Shown here piece by piece: positions 19,579 through 26,028 of a stretch of 64,000 nt of DNA. Location of the stretch: NCBI RefSeq assembly GCF_018729455.1, contig NZ_JAHHZF010000015.1:124001-188000 (forward strand), given 5' to 3'. The DNA comes from Prosthecodimorpha staleyi. GTDB taxonomy: Bacteria > Pseudomonadota > Alphaproteobacteria > Rhizobiales > Ancalomicrobiaceae. The position numbers and the translations under genes were made by a program. The notes under the pieces were generated by a model. That model was not told the origin of the DNA, did no database searches, and saw only the letters and a list, made by a program, of their open reading frames with translations. Within the stretch, counting starts at the first letter, position 1; the number at the start of each line of letters is the position of its first letter.

Positions 19579-20816
19579 GCGAGGCCACGCCGGGGCGCTG
19601 GCTGACCCTGATCGGCCTTGGCGAGGACGGGCTCGACGGCCTCGCGCCGACGGCACGGCGCCTGCTGGCCGACGCGGAGCTGGTCGTCGGCGGTGCCCGC
19701 CACCTGCGTCTCGCCGGGCTCGATCCCGATCGGCCCGCCGGTTCCGGCCCGCAATGCCGCGCCTGGCCATCGCCGCTCACGGACGCGATCCCGGACATTC
19801 TCGCCTGGCGCGGCCGCCGGGTGGTGGTGCTCGCCTCGGGCGACCCGTTTCACTATGGCGTCGGCGCGACGCTTGCCGCCCATGTGCCGGCCGACGAGAT
19901 GCTCTGCCTGCCGGCGCCGTCCGCCTTCGCGCTCGCCGCCGCGCGGCTCGGCTGGGGCCAGCAGGATTGCACGCTCCTGTCGCTGCACGGGCGCAGCTTC
20001 GAGCGCATCATCCCGGCCCTTCAGCCCGGCACCCGCATCCTGGCGCTCAGCTGGGACGGCACCACGCCCGGCCGTATCGCCGCGACGCTCGCCGCCCGCG
20101 GCCTCGGCGACACGCGCCTGACCGTGCTCGAATGTCTCGGCGGCCCGCGCGAGCGCATCCGCACGACGACCGCGGCCGGCTTCGATCTCGACGGCGTCGA
20201 TCCGCTCAACACCGTCGCGCTCGAAGTGGTCGCCGGACCCGGCGCCTGGATCGTGCCGCGCACGGCCGGCCTGCCCGACGTGGCTTTCGAGAGCGACGGG
20301 CAGATCACCAAGCGCGAGATCCGGGCCGTCACGCTGTCGGCACTCGCGCCCCGGCGCGGCGAACTCTTGTGGGATGTCGGCGCCGGCTCGGGCTCCGTCG
20401 GCATCGAATGGATGCTGGCCGATCCGAGCCTCGCCGCGATCGCGATCGAGCCGCGACGCGACCGCGCCGCGCGGATTGCCCGCAACGCGGCCGCACTCGG
20501 CGTGCCCGGCCTGAACATCGTCGACGGCGCGGCCCCCGCGGCGCTCGACGGCCTGCCGGCGCCCGACGCGATCTTCGTCGGCGGCGGTGCCACGGCCGAC
20601 GGCGTGATCGAGGCGTGCCTCGCGGCGCTCAAACCGGGCGGGCGGCTGGTCGTCAACGGCGTCACGTTGGAGGCGCAGGCCCGGCTTTCCGACGAGCGGC
20701 GGCGGCGCGGCGGCGAGCTCGTCATGCTGCAGGTGGCGCGGGCCGAGCCGCTCGGCGGGTTTCTGGGCTGGCGGCCGGCCATGCCGGTGGTGCAATGGCG
20801 GATGGAGAAGCCATGA
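19575..20816 (+). CDS. cobL: Precorrin-6Y C5,15-methyltransferase (decarboxylating)
   Basis: CobL adds methyls at C-5 and C-15 and decarboxylates the acetate on C-12. The 413-residue protein is a fusion. The N-terminal CbiE-like half (about 1-205) has [14 protein letters not shown] and [13 protein letters not shown]. The C-terminal CbiT-like Rossmann methyltransferase (about 225-413) has [30 protein letters not shown] and [15 protein letters not shown]. It starts with GTG at the cobJ stop and overlaps cobE by ATGA. Confidence 0.96.
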   Translation: MSEATPGRWLTLIGLGEDGLDGLAPTARRLLADAELVVGGARHLRLAGLDPDRPAGSGPQCRAWPSPLTDAIPDILAWRGRRVVVLASGDPFHYGVGATLAAHVPADEMLCLPAPSAFALAAARLGWGQQDCTLLSLHGRSFERIIPALQPGTRILALSWDGTTPGRIAATLAARGLGDTRLTVLECLGGPRERIRTTTAAGFDLDGVDPLNTVALEVVAGPGAWIVPRTAGLPDVAFESDGQITKREIRAVTLSALAPRRGELLWDVGAGSGSVGIEWMLADPSLAAIAIEPRRDRAARIARNAAALGVPGLNIVDGAAPAALDGLPAPDAIFVGGGATADGVIEACLAALKPGGRLVVNGVTLEAQARLSDERRRRGGELVMLQVARAEPLGGFLGWRPAMPVVQWRMEKP

Positions 20817-21235
20817 GCGGACGCGGGGCGAGGCTGGCGATCGGCATCGGCTGCCGGAGCGGGGTCCAGGGACCGGCCGCGGCAGCGCTGATCGAGCGGG
20901 CGCTGGCGGCAGCGCGCGCGCTTCCCGAAGCGTCCGGCTTCGCGGCCGGCGCGGCGGTGTTCACGGCGGTGGAGAAGCGGGCCGAGACCGGTCTGGTCGA
21001 GGCGGCCGCGCGGCTCGGCCTGGCGCTGGTCTTCCTGCCGCGCAATGCGCTCGAAGCCGTCTCGGACGGCGCCGTGACCCGGTCGGAACGCGTCGTGCAG
21101 CTGTTCGGCGTGCCCTCGATCGCCGAGACTGCCGCGCTCGCCGGCGCCGGCCCGGGCGCGCGGCTTATCGTGCCGCGCATGGCCTCGGACGGGATCACCT
21201 GCGCGGTCGCGGTGGCGGACGGGAGGGGCAGATGA
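20813..21235 (+). CDS. cobE: CobE / CbiG C-terminal-like cobalamin biosynthesis protein
   Basis: The 140-residue protein matches CobE, related to the C-terminal domain of Cbi[24 protein letters not shown] at the start, [20 protein letters not shown] and a C-terminal [16 protein letters not shown]. CobE is required for aerobic synthesis in Pseudomonas, but its exact step is not settled. It overlaps cobL and cobM. Confidence 0.9.
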   Translation: MSGRGARLAIGIGCRSGVQGPAAAALIERALAAARALPEASGFAAGAAVFTAVEKRAETGLVEAAARLGLALVFLPRNALEAVSDGAVTRSERVVQLFGVPSIAETAALAGAGPGARLIVPRMASDGITCAVAVADGRGR

Positions 21236-22005
21236 CGGTGCACTTCATCGGTGCCGGGCCAGGCGCCCCGGACCTGATCACCCTGCGCGGCCGCGACCTG
21301 ATCGCCGCCTCGCCGGTCTGCCTCTATGCCGGCTCGCTGGTGCCGGCGGCCCTGCTCGGCCATTGCCCGCCCGGCGCCCGCATCGTCGATACCGCGCCCC
21401 TGTCGCTCGACGAGATCGAGGCGGAATTCGTCCGCGCCGCCGCGGCCGGCCAGGATGTCGCGCGGCTGCATTCCGGCGACCTGTCGGTCTGGAGCGCGCT
21501 CGGCGAGCAGATCCGCCGGCTCGACCGGCTCGGCGTCGCCTATACGGTGACGCCCGGCGTGCCGGCCTTCGCGGCCGCCGCCGCCGCGCTGAAGCGCGAA
21601 CTGACGCTGCCGGAGATCGGCCAGTCGCTGGTGCTGACCCGCACGCCCGGCCGCGCCTCCTCGATGCCGCCCGGCGAGACGCTGGCCGGCTTCGCCGCCA
21701 CCGGGGCGACGCTGGCGGTGCATCTCTCGATCCACGCGCTCGCCGAGGTGGTCGAGAACCTGTTGCCGCATTACGGGCCCGACTGCCCGGTGGCGATCGT
21801 CTACCGCGCCTCCTGGCCGGACGAGCGCATCCTCGAAGGCACGCTCGCCACCATCGCCGCAGCCGTCGCCGCCGACCCGATCGAGCGCACCGCGCTGATC
21901 CTGGTCGGCCGCGTGCTCGACGCGGGCCAGTTCCGCGAGAGCGCCCTCTACGACCCGGGCTACCAGCGCCGCTACCGCGGCCGCGGCGGGCCGGGCGAGG
22001 GGTGA
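21232..22005 (+). CDS. cobM: Precorrin-4 C11-methyltransferase
   Basis: CobM methylates C-11. The 257-residue protein has [36 protein letters not shown], the SAM-binding [14 protein letters not shown] and the C-terminal [21 protein letters not shown] that is typical of CobM/CbiF. It overlaps cobE by ATGA and is the last gene of the cob operon in view. The usual partners cobA, cobB and cobK are not adjacent. Confidence 0.96.
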   Translation: MTVHFIGAGPGAPDLITLRGRDLIAASPVCLYAGSLVPAALLGHCPPGARIVDTAPLSLDEIEAEFVRAAAAGQDVARLHSGDLSVWSALGEQIRRLDRLGVAYTVTPGVPAFAAAAAALKRELTLPEIGQSLVLTRTPGRASSMPPGETLAGFAATGATLAVHLSIHALAEVVENLLPHYGPDCPVAIVYRASWPDERILEGTLATIAAAVAADPIERTALILVGRVLDAGQFRESALYDPGYQRRYRGRGGPGEG

Positions 22006-22016
22006 GCCGGCGGAGG

Positions 22017-22051
22017 GGCAGTCGGCAGTCGGCAGTCGGCAGTCGGCAGTC
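22017..22051 (+). repeat. Heptamer tandem repeat GGCAGTC x5, locus 2
   Basis: Five exact copies of GGCAGTC begin 12 bases after the cobM stop. Unit and copy number are the same as at 4398-4432, 17.6 kb away. No reading frame uses it. It may be a simple-sequence tract that spreads or is maintained by slippage or gene conversion. Confidence 0.95.
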
Positions 22052-22222
22052 GGCGACGACGGACCGGCGTCGGAGGGCTTATACAATCATATAAATCACG
22101 ATCCTCACGTCTCGCATTTCACCTGCGACCCCGGAAGCCATCACGGCTCTGACGTCGATCACGAATTCGTTTTTCTCATCTTTTCAATGGCTTGAAAAAT
22201 TCACGATAACGCCGATCCGGTC
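22052..22222 (+). promoter_or_regulatory. AT-richer upstream region of rsr with candidate activator and IHF sites
   Basis: This stretch drops sharply in GC compared with its surroundings (for example ATACAATCATATAAATC near 22081-22097, and TTTTTCTCATC near 22170). It holds a perfect inverted repeat TTTTCAA-TGGC-TTGAAAA (22181-22198). Within it, TTTCAATGGCTTG (22183-22195) fits the IHF consensus WATCAANNNNTTR with one mismatch. Its position 30-40 bases before a sigma-54 promoter is where IHF bending usually brings an upstream activator to the polymerase. Confidence 0.5.
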
Positions 22223-22238
22223 TGGCACGCGGCTCGCA
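22223..22238 (+). promoter_or_regulatory. Sigma-54 (RpoN) promoter of rsr
   Basis: The sequence TGGCACGCGGCTCGCA matches the sigma-54 consensus TGGCACG-N4-TTGCA at every fixed position but one (C for the first T of TTGC). The invariant GG and GC are correctly spaced. Transcription would start near 22249-22250, about 25 bases before the rsr ATG and just ahead of its AAGGAGA ribosome-binding site. Sigma-54 promoters need an enhancer-binding activator. In enterobacteria the rsr-yrl-rtcBA operon is activated by RtcR. Confidence 0.85.
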
Positions 22239-22273
22239 ATAGAGGGGCATGACAGACCGAAGGAGATCGTGTC

Positions 22274-23830
22274 ATGGCCAACAAGTCCCTGTTCGCATCT
22301 TATCTCGGGAAGCTGATCCCGAAGGCGAATGCCAAAAATCGGCACGGGGCGCCGGCCTATGAGCTGTCGCCGCGCCACCGCCTCGCCCAGCTCGCCGCCA
22401 CCGGCACGCTGAACGCGACCTTCTATGCGGATGCCCAGGAGCAGCTCGACGCGATCCTGGCGCTGGCCCGCGAGGTCGACGCGACCTTCATCGCCAAGAC
22501 GGCGGTCTATGCCCGCCGCAAGGGGGCGATGAAGGACATGCCGGCGCTCCTGGTCGCGCTCCTGTCGACGATGGCGACCGACCTGTTCGCGCCGGCCTTC
22601 GTCCGCACGATCGACAACGGCCGCATGCTGCGCACCTTCGTGCAGATCATGCGCTCCGGGGCGGTCGGTCGGAAGTCGCTCGGCACGCGGCCGAAGCGGA
22701 TGGTCCAGGCCTGGCTCGAACAGGCCTCCGAGGTCGAGTTGATGCGTGCCGCGGTCGGTGCCGATCCGTCGCTCGCCGACGTGGTCAAGATGGTGCATCC
22801 CCGCCCGGCCGATGCCGGACGGCGCGCCTTCTACGCCTGGCTGATCGGCAAGCCCTACGACGTGGCGGCCCTGCCGCCGCTCGTCGCCGCCTTCGAGGCC
22901 TTCAAGCGCGATCCCTCGCTCGAGGTCCCGGAGGTGCCGTTCCAGATGCTGACCTCGCTGCCGCTGACCGCGGCGCATTGGGCGGCGATCGCGGAGCGCG
23001 GGGGCTGGCAGATGCTGCGCATGAACATCGCCACCTTCGCGCGCCACGGCGTGTTCGAACGGCCCGGCATGGTCGAGCGGATCGCCCGCCGGCTGGCCGA
23101 CCCGGCCGAAATCCGCCGGGCGCGGGCGCTGCCCTACCAGCTCATGGCGGCGCACGCCATGGTGGCCGGAACGGCGCCGGAGCCGATCGTGGCGGCGCTG
23201 CAGGACGCGCTGGAGATCGCCATCGCCAACGTGCCCAAGGTCAAGGGGCGCGTGGTCGTCTGCCCGGACGTGTCCGGGTCGATGTCCTCGCCGGTGACCG
23301 GCTATCGCCGCGGCTCGACCACGGCGGTGCGCTGCGTCGACGTGGCGGCGCTGGTGGCGGCGGCCTTCCTGCGCGCCAACCCGGACACGGAGGTGCTGCC
23401 GTTCGAGGTCGACGTGATCAAGCTCCGGCTCGATCCGCGCGACACGGTGACCACCAACGCGGCCAAGCTGGCGGCGATCGGCGGCGGCGGGACGAACTGC
23501 TCGGCCCCGCTCGAACTGCTCGTCAAGCGGCATGCCAAGGTCGATCTGGTGGTGCTCGTCTCGGACAACGAGTCCTGGGTCGACGCCGCTGAGGCGCGGG
23601 GCTCGACGGCGGTGATGCAGGCCTGGACCCGGCTCAAGTCCTACAACAAGGACGCCAAGCTGGTGTGCATCGACCTGCAGCCCAACGCCACGACCCAGGC
23701 GGTCGAGCGGCCGGACATCCTCAATGTCGGGGGCTTCTCCGACGCGGTGTTCGAGACGATCGGCGCCTTCATGGAGGGCCGTTCCGCCGCCGACCACTGG
23801 GTCCGCGAGATCGAGGCGACCAAGCTCTGA
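22274..23830 (+). CDS. rsr: Ro60-family RNA-binding protein Rsr (TROVE and vWA domains)
   Basis: This 518-residue protein is a bacterial Ro60 orthologue, close in size to human Ro60 (538). Residues 1 to about 310 form the TROVE helical-repeat ring that holds single-stranded 3' ends and Y RNA (for example RHRLAQLAATGTLNATFYAD, FIAKTAVYARRKGAMKDMPA, GRKSLGTRPKRMVQAWLE). The C-terminal von Willebrand factor A domain has an intact metal-ion site: DVSGSMSS at about residue 332, the threonine in GGGGTNCSAP and the aspartate in VLVSDNESW. Bacterial Rsr works with Y RNAs and exoribonucleases in RNA quality control and stress recovery. The ATG follows AAGGAGA. A sigma-54 promoter lies upstream and an array of Y-RNA-like elements downstream. 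Confidence 0.94.
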   Translation: MANKSLFASYLGKLIPKANAKNRHGAPAYELSPRHRLAQLAATGTLNATFYADAQEQLDAILALAREVDATFIAKTAVYARRKGAMKDMPALLVALLSTMATDLFAPAFVRTIDNGRMLRTFVQIMRSGAVGRKSLGTRPKRMVQAWLEQASEVELMRAAVGADPSLADVVKMVHPRPADAGRRAFYAWLIGKPYDVAALPPLVAAFEAFKRDPSLEVPEVPFQMLTSLPLTAAHWAAIAERGGWQMLRMNIATFARHGVFERPGMVERIARRLADPAEIRRARALPYQLMAAHAMVAGTAPEPIVAALQDALEIAIANVPKVKGRVVVCPDVSGSMSSPVTGYRRGSTTAVRCVDVAALVAAAFLRANPDTEVLPFEVDVIKLRLDPRDTVTTNAAKLAAIGGGGTNCSAPLELLVKRHAKVDLVVLVSDNESWVDAAEARGSTAVMQAWTRLKSYNKDAKLVCIDLQPNATTQAVERPDILNVGGFSDAVFETIGAFMEGRSAADHWVREIEATKL

Positions 23831-23833
23831 CCC

Positions 23834-23858
23834 GGCCGGCCGATGCCGATCGGCCGGA
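23834..23858 (+). terminator. Hairpin just after rsr
   Basis: A strong inverted repeat (CCGGCCGAT, short loop, ATCGGCCGG) begins a few bases after the rsr stop. No T-run follows, so termination by this alone is doubtful; it may protect the 3' end or allow read-through into the RNA array. Confidence 0.4.
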
Positions 23859-23935
23859 CCACCCAAAGACGCCGCCGGCATCCGCCAGCTGGGCCGACCG
23901 CCCGGCATCGCCCGGCCGGTCGGGCCATCGACAAG

Positions 23936-23961
23936 CCCCTGCCGGGTCCGCCCGGCAGGGG
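23936..23961 (+). other. Perfect hairpin ahead of Y-RNA-like element A
   Basis: An 11-bp perfect stem (CCCCTGCCGGG / CCCGGCAGGGG) is capped by TCCG and ends eight bases before element A. A related stem with the same GCCGGG-TNCG-CCCGGC core sits before element B (24197-24212). The hairpin is therefore part of the duplicated unit, either as a 5' domain of the RNA or as a signal for the preceding transcript. Confidence 0.7.
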
Positions 23962-23968
23962 GGACGGC

Positions 23969-24040
23969 CGGGGGGAATGCTTCCGGGGACTCCATCGCTT
24001 CTCACGATCCAAAGTCCCAGGGTATCGACTCGTCCCCCCG
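23969..24040 (+). ncRNA. Y-RNA-like element A (compact type)
   Basis: The 72-base element has a lower stem of 8 bp (CGGGGGGA / TCCCCCCG at the two ends), an internal loop with GAATGC on the 5' side and GACTCGT on the 3' side, and an upper stem (CCGGGGACT / AGTCCCAGG with one mismatch). The apical loop starts with CCATC. This matches the architecture of Y RNA, where Ro binds the lower stem and its conserved unpaired bases. It is the first of six such elements downstream of rsr. It lacks a tRNA-like insert. Confidence 0.72.
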
Positions 24041-24196
24041 ATCCGCTCTTTCCGAGCCCTGCCGCCCGGGATCCCCGGCGATCCCGGCGGCCGCGCTCCC
24101 AACCGCCCGGCGATAGGGGCCGGCCGTCCGATCCGAACCGGCCGGCACCCGCCGGACGACTGATACGAACCGCCGGCCGACCGTCAACCAACCCCC

Positions 24197-24212
24197 GCCG
24201 GGTTCGCCCGGC
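24197..24212 (+). other. Hairpin ahead of Y-RNA-like element B
   Basis: The GCCGGG-TTCG-CCCGGC stem-loop is homologous to the hairpin before element A. About 30 bases around it (CAACCCCCGCCGGGTTCGCC) also resemble the element A leader. The conserved core with a changed loop base suggests it is a functional RNA structure. Confidence 0.65.
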
Positions 24213-24224
24213 AGGACCGAACAA

Positions 24225-24297
24225 GCCGGGGGGAATGCCTCCGGGGACTCCATCGCTCCAAGGACCATAGTCCCCGGAACGAACTCGTCCTCCCGGC
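24225..24297 (+). ncRNA. Y-RNA-like element B (compact type)
   Basis: The 73-base element repeats the design of element A with different stem bases. The lower stem is 10 bp (GCCGGGGGGA with TCCTCCCGGC, one G-U pair). The internal loop has GAATGC opposite GAACTCG. The upper stem is 10 perfect bp (TCCGGGGACT / AGTCCCCGGA), and the apical loop starts with CCATCGCT. Several pairs differ from element A while pairing is kept, which supports a functional RNA. No tRNA-like insert. Confidence 0.74.
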
Positions 24298-24329
24298 TTG
24301 CTCTCGCGCGCGGCCTCGCGCCCGCCCGG

Positions 24330-24353
24330 CATCCGGATCACCCGATCCGGATG
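24330..24353 (+). other. Perfect hairpin with ACCC loop between elements B and C
   Basis: A 10-bp perfect stem (CATCCGGATC / GATCCGGATG) is capped by ACCC. A further stem with an ACCC loop (TCGGGCC / GGCCCGA) lies inside element E at 24788-24805. No T-run follows. It may be a 3' stability element for B. Confidence 0.6.
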
Positions 24354-24444
24354 ACCGGGGTGGCGCCGGCCCGCAAATTCGAAGCCTGGCCTTCGCGTCC
24401 GCACGCCCAGTCCGGACGCGAAGGCGACGACGGCCCGAACCGGG

Positions 24445-24514
24445 CGGAGGGAATGCGGCATGGGACTCCATTCTTTGGGTGAACGACGGTCCCGTGCCTT
24501 GACTCGTCCCTCCG
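24445..24514 (+). ncRNA. Y-RNA-like element C (compact type)
   Basis: The 70-base element has a lower stem of 8 bp (CGGAGGGA / TCCCTCCG), an internal loop with GAATGC opposite TTGACTCGT, and a 10-bp upper stem (GGCATGGGAC / GTCCCGTGCC, one G-U). The loop starts TCCATTC. Almost every stem base differs from elements A and B, yet pairing is preserved and the unpaired GAATGC, ACTCCAT and CTCGTC stay constant. That is the pattern expected of a selected RNA fold. Confidence 0.75.
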
Positions 24515-24534
24515 ACCGGTTCGGACTGATATCC

Positions 24535-24675
24535 GGCCGAGACGAATGCCGAAGGAACTCCATCCAACGTGAATGTCGCGGGTTCAAATCCCGCCGGACC
24601 GGCAACGGGCCGTAGCTCAGCGGATAGAGCGTCATGTGCGATTCCTTCAAACCCTCGTCGTCTCGGCCACTTTTT
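24535..24675 (+). ncRNA. Y-RNA-like element D with permuted tRNA-like module (YrlA type)
   Basis: The lower stem is 11 perfect bp (24535-24545 with 24658-24668). GAATGC and ACTCCATC are conserved, and the upper stem is GAAGGAA / TTCCTTC. The apical loop holds a tRNA-like module in permuted order: a T arm (GCGGG-TTCAAAT-CCCGC, 24578-24594), an acceptor-like helix closed by a loop (CGGACC...GGGCCG), then a D arm (TAGCTCAGCGGATAGAGC, 24613-24630). There is no anticodon arm. Five T residues follow the lower stem (24671-24675), so the stem may double as a terminator. Salmonella YrlA is known to mimic tRNA in a similar way. Confidence 0.82.
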
Positions 24676-24696
24676 CTGGAATGCGCGGCGTCTTCG

Positions 24697-24868
24697 GGGG
24701 CCGCGGCGAATGCAGGCGGGACTTCATCGGTAAGCCCCAGGGCGAGAGGTTCGACTCCTCACGCCGACTGCCGGCAGCACGGTTCGATCGGGCCACCCGG
24801 CCCGACCGGCACCATTGTGCTCTCGGCCAGCCGGCGTTAACCCCGCCGCCTCTCGTCGCCGCGGCTCC
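24697..24868 (+). ncRNA. Y-RNA-like element E with divergent tRNA-like insert
   Basis: The lower stem is 13 bp with one G-U pair (24697-24709 with 24856-24868). GAATGC is conserved, the second motif is ACTTCATC (one change), the upper stem is AGGCGG / CCGCCT and the 3' motif is CTCGTC. The insert has a T-arm-like hairpin with GGTTCGACTCC (about 24749-24759), a palindromic TGCCGGCA, and a perfect 7-bp stem with an ACCC loop (24788-24805). No D-arm motif is recognisable, so this copy is degenerate or has a different module. Confidence 0.68.
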
Positions 24869-24899
24869 TTTCGCACCCGCATCCCGATTCCGGCCGCCG

Positions 24900-25062
24900 G
24901 GCCGTGACGAATGCCGACGAAACTCCATCATTGTGCTGACCGGGTCGCGGGTTCGAATCCCGCCGGGTCCACCCTCGGGTGGCCCGTAGCTCAGCGGTAG
25001 AGCAGGGGCCGACGGCTCTCCGGAGCCCGAAGCCACGTTTCGTCCCCCTCGTCGTCACGGCC
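24900..25062 (+). ncRNA. Y-RNA-like element F with permuted tRNA-like module
   Basis: The lower stem is 11 perfect bp (GGCCGTGACGA / TCGTCACGGCC). GAATGC and ACTCCATC are conserved, and the upper stem is GACGAAAC / GTTTCGTC. The insert has a T arm (GCGGG-TTCGAAT-CCCGC, 24947-24963), an acceptor helix closed by a CTCG tetraloop (CGGG-T-CCACC-CTCG-GGTGG-CCCG) and a D arm (TAGCTCAGCGGTAGAGC, 24987-25003). A small hairpin GGCTC-TCCG-GAGCC follows. The acceptor strands are thus joined end to end and there is no anticodon arm. It is the last element of the array and faces the HNH gene. Confidence 0.83.
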
Positions 25063-25128
25063 TAGCCGCCGGAATTGCTAAGCCAGCCGCGGTCTTGGCG
25101 AAATGCTGCGTCCGCGAAGTGTTAGCCG

Positions 25129-26028
25129 TCACTGCTTGAAACAGTGTTCGCGATGCCATCTAAGGAAATGTGGATGCGGGCGTTCGAATGCTCGCTGCGG
25201 TACGATGGCGCGACCACTTCGGTTGACGAAAGCGCGCACGCTATCCGGGTCGTTGGCCTGTCGGGATACCAAGACTTCCAGATCATCCGCCAAGCTGATT
25301 AGGCCACGATCAAACATCCAATGGGCAGTGCCTGAAAGCGCAAGGCCGTTACCGACGATATCGGGACCGCCTGCCTGAACAGGCTTGATATGCGCTGCGG
25401 CCACTTCCGCCCGTCCGCCCCCATTAATCAATTTCAGGCCGCTGATCGCACATCGCTCGTTATAAGCACGCAGAACCACGCTTCGGAAGACGCGATCCCG
25501 AACGATCCGCGACGACAGGAAACTGACGCGCTCGCGGCTTTCCTCGAAAGCGAAAGGCGCCTGATCTTCGCCGAAACCGTCCTGCGGCCGGTCCGCGTCG
25601 GTCCTTGGCAGCAGCGGTTCGGAAACGTCCAGGCCACGCGCGAGAATCCGATCGAAATCGTTAGGCGACAATGGGCGGACCGCCCACTGAGCGCGCCCTG
25701 AAATTTTCCCGTCCTCATTCAAAAGCCCGTGCTCGACGAGATCCTCGCCATCCCTGAAGGGCACCGAACTTGCGAAGTCGAGATAGCTGCCCGGTTCAAT
25801 CAGTGCCAGAAACATACCGCGTGTGATTGGATCTGGCACCACGCGCTCGACCTTGGCGATGGCGAAATAGCCGCGTGTGTCCGCCACTTTGCTTGGCTCA
25901 TAATAGACGATCCAGTTAGCCACACAGGCTTCCACCCGCCCCAGATACTGAGGCGGGAACTGGTAACGCTCAGCCGGACTGTCGTCGTAGATCGAGTCGG
26001 TACGGTGGATAAAGACGCCGAATCCCAT
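25129..26028 (-). CDS. HNH endonuclease family protein
   Basis: The C-terminal part of this 299-residue protein is an HNH nuclease: CAISGLKLINGG, then AEVAAAHIKPVQAGG with the catalytic histidine, then GNGLALSGTAHWMFDRGLISL. The N-terminal 110 residues (FGVFIHRTDSIYDDSPAERY to EPGSYLDFASSVPF) look like a beta-rich recognition domain, possibly PUA-like, but I cannot assign it firmly. Such proteins are often restriction-type enzymes or modified-base nucleases. It is convergent with the Y-RNA-like array and its GC content is lower than its neighbours', which hints at acquisition. No methylase is adjacent. Confidence 0.8.
   Translation of the reverse strand: MGFGVFIHRTDSIYDDSPAERYQFPPQYLGRVEACVANWIVYYEPSKVADTRGYFAIAKVERVVPDPITRGMFLALIEPGSYLDFASSVPFRDGEDLVEHGLLNEDGKISGRAQWAVRPLSPNDFDRILARGLDVSEPLLPRTDADRPQDGFGEDQAPFAFEESRERVSFLSSRIVRDRVFRSVVLRAYNERCAISGLKLINGGGRAEVAAAHIKPVQAGGPDIVGNGLALSGTAHWMFDRGLISLADDLEVLVSRQANDPDSVRAFVNRSGRAIVPQRAFERPHPHFLRWHREHCFKQ

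Noticed and set aside
24578-25003. Two ordinary tRNA genes suggested by T-arm and D-arm sequences
   Set aside because: The T arm precedes the D arm, there is no anticodon arm, and the acceptor strands are joined to each other. The arms sit inside Y-RNA-like stems, so these are tRNA mimics and not tRNA genes.
23843-25058. Several open reading frames of 60-300 codons on both strands across the RNA array
   Set aside because: They are rich in Arg, Gly and Pro, show no family features, and cross several structured elements. At this GC content such frames arise by chance.
23931-25062. CRISPR array, because of repeated motifs at intervals
   Set aside because: Repeats are not identical, spacing is uneven (20-180 bases), the repeats are long paired structures and no cas gene is near.
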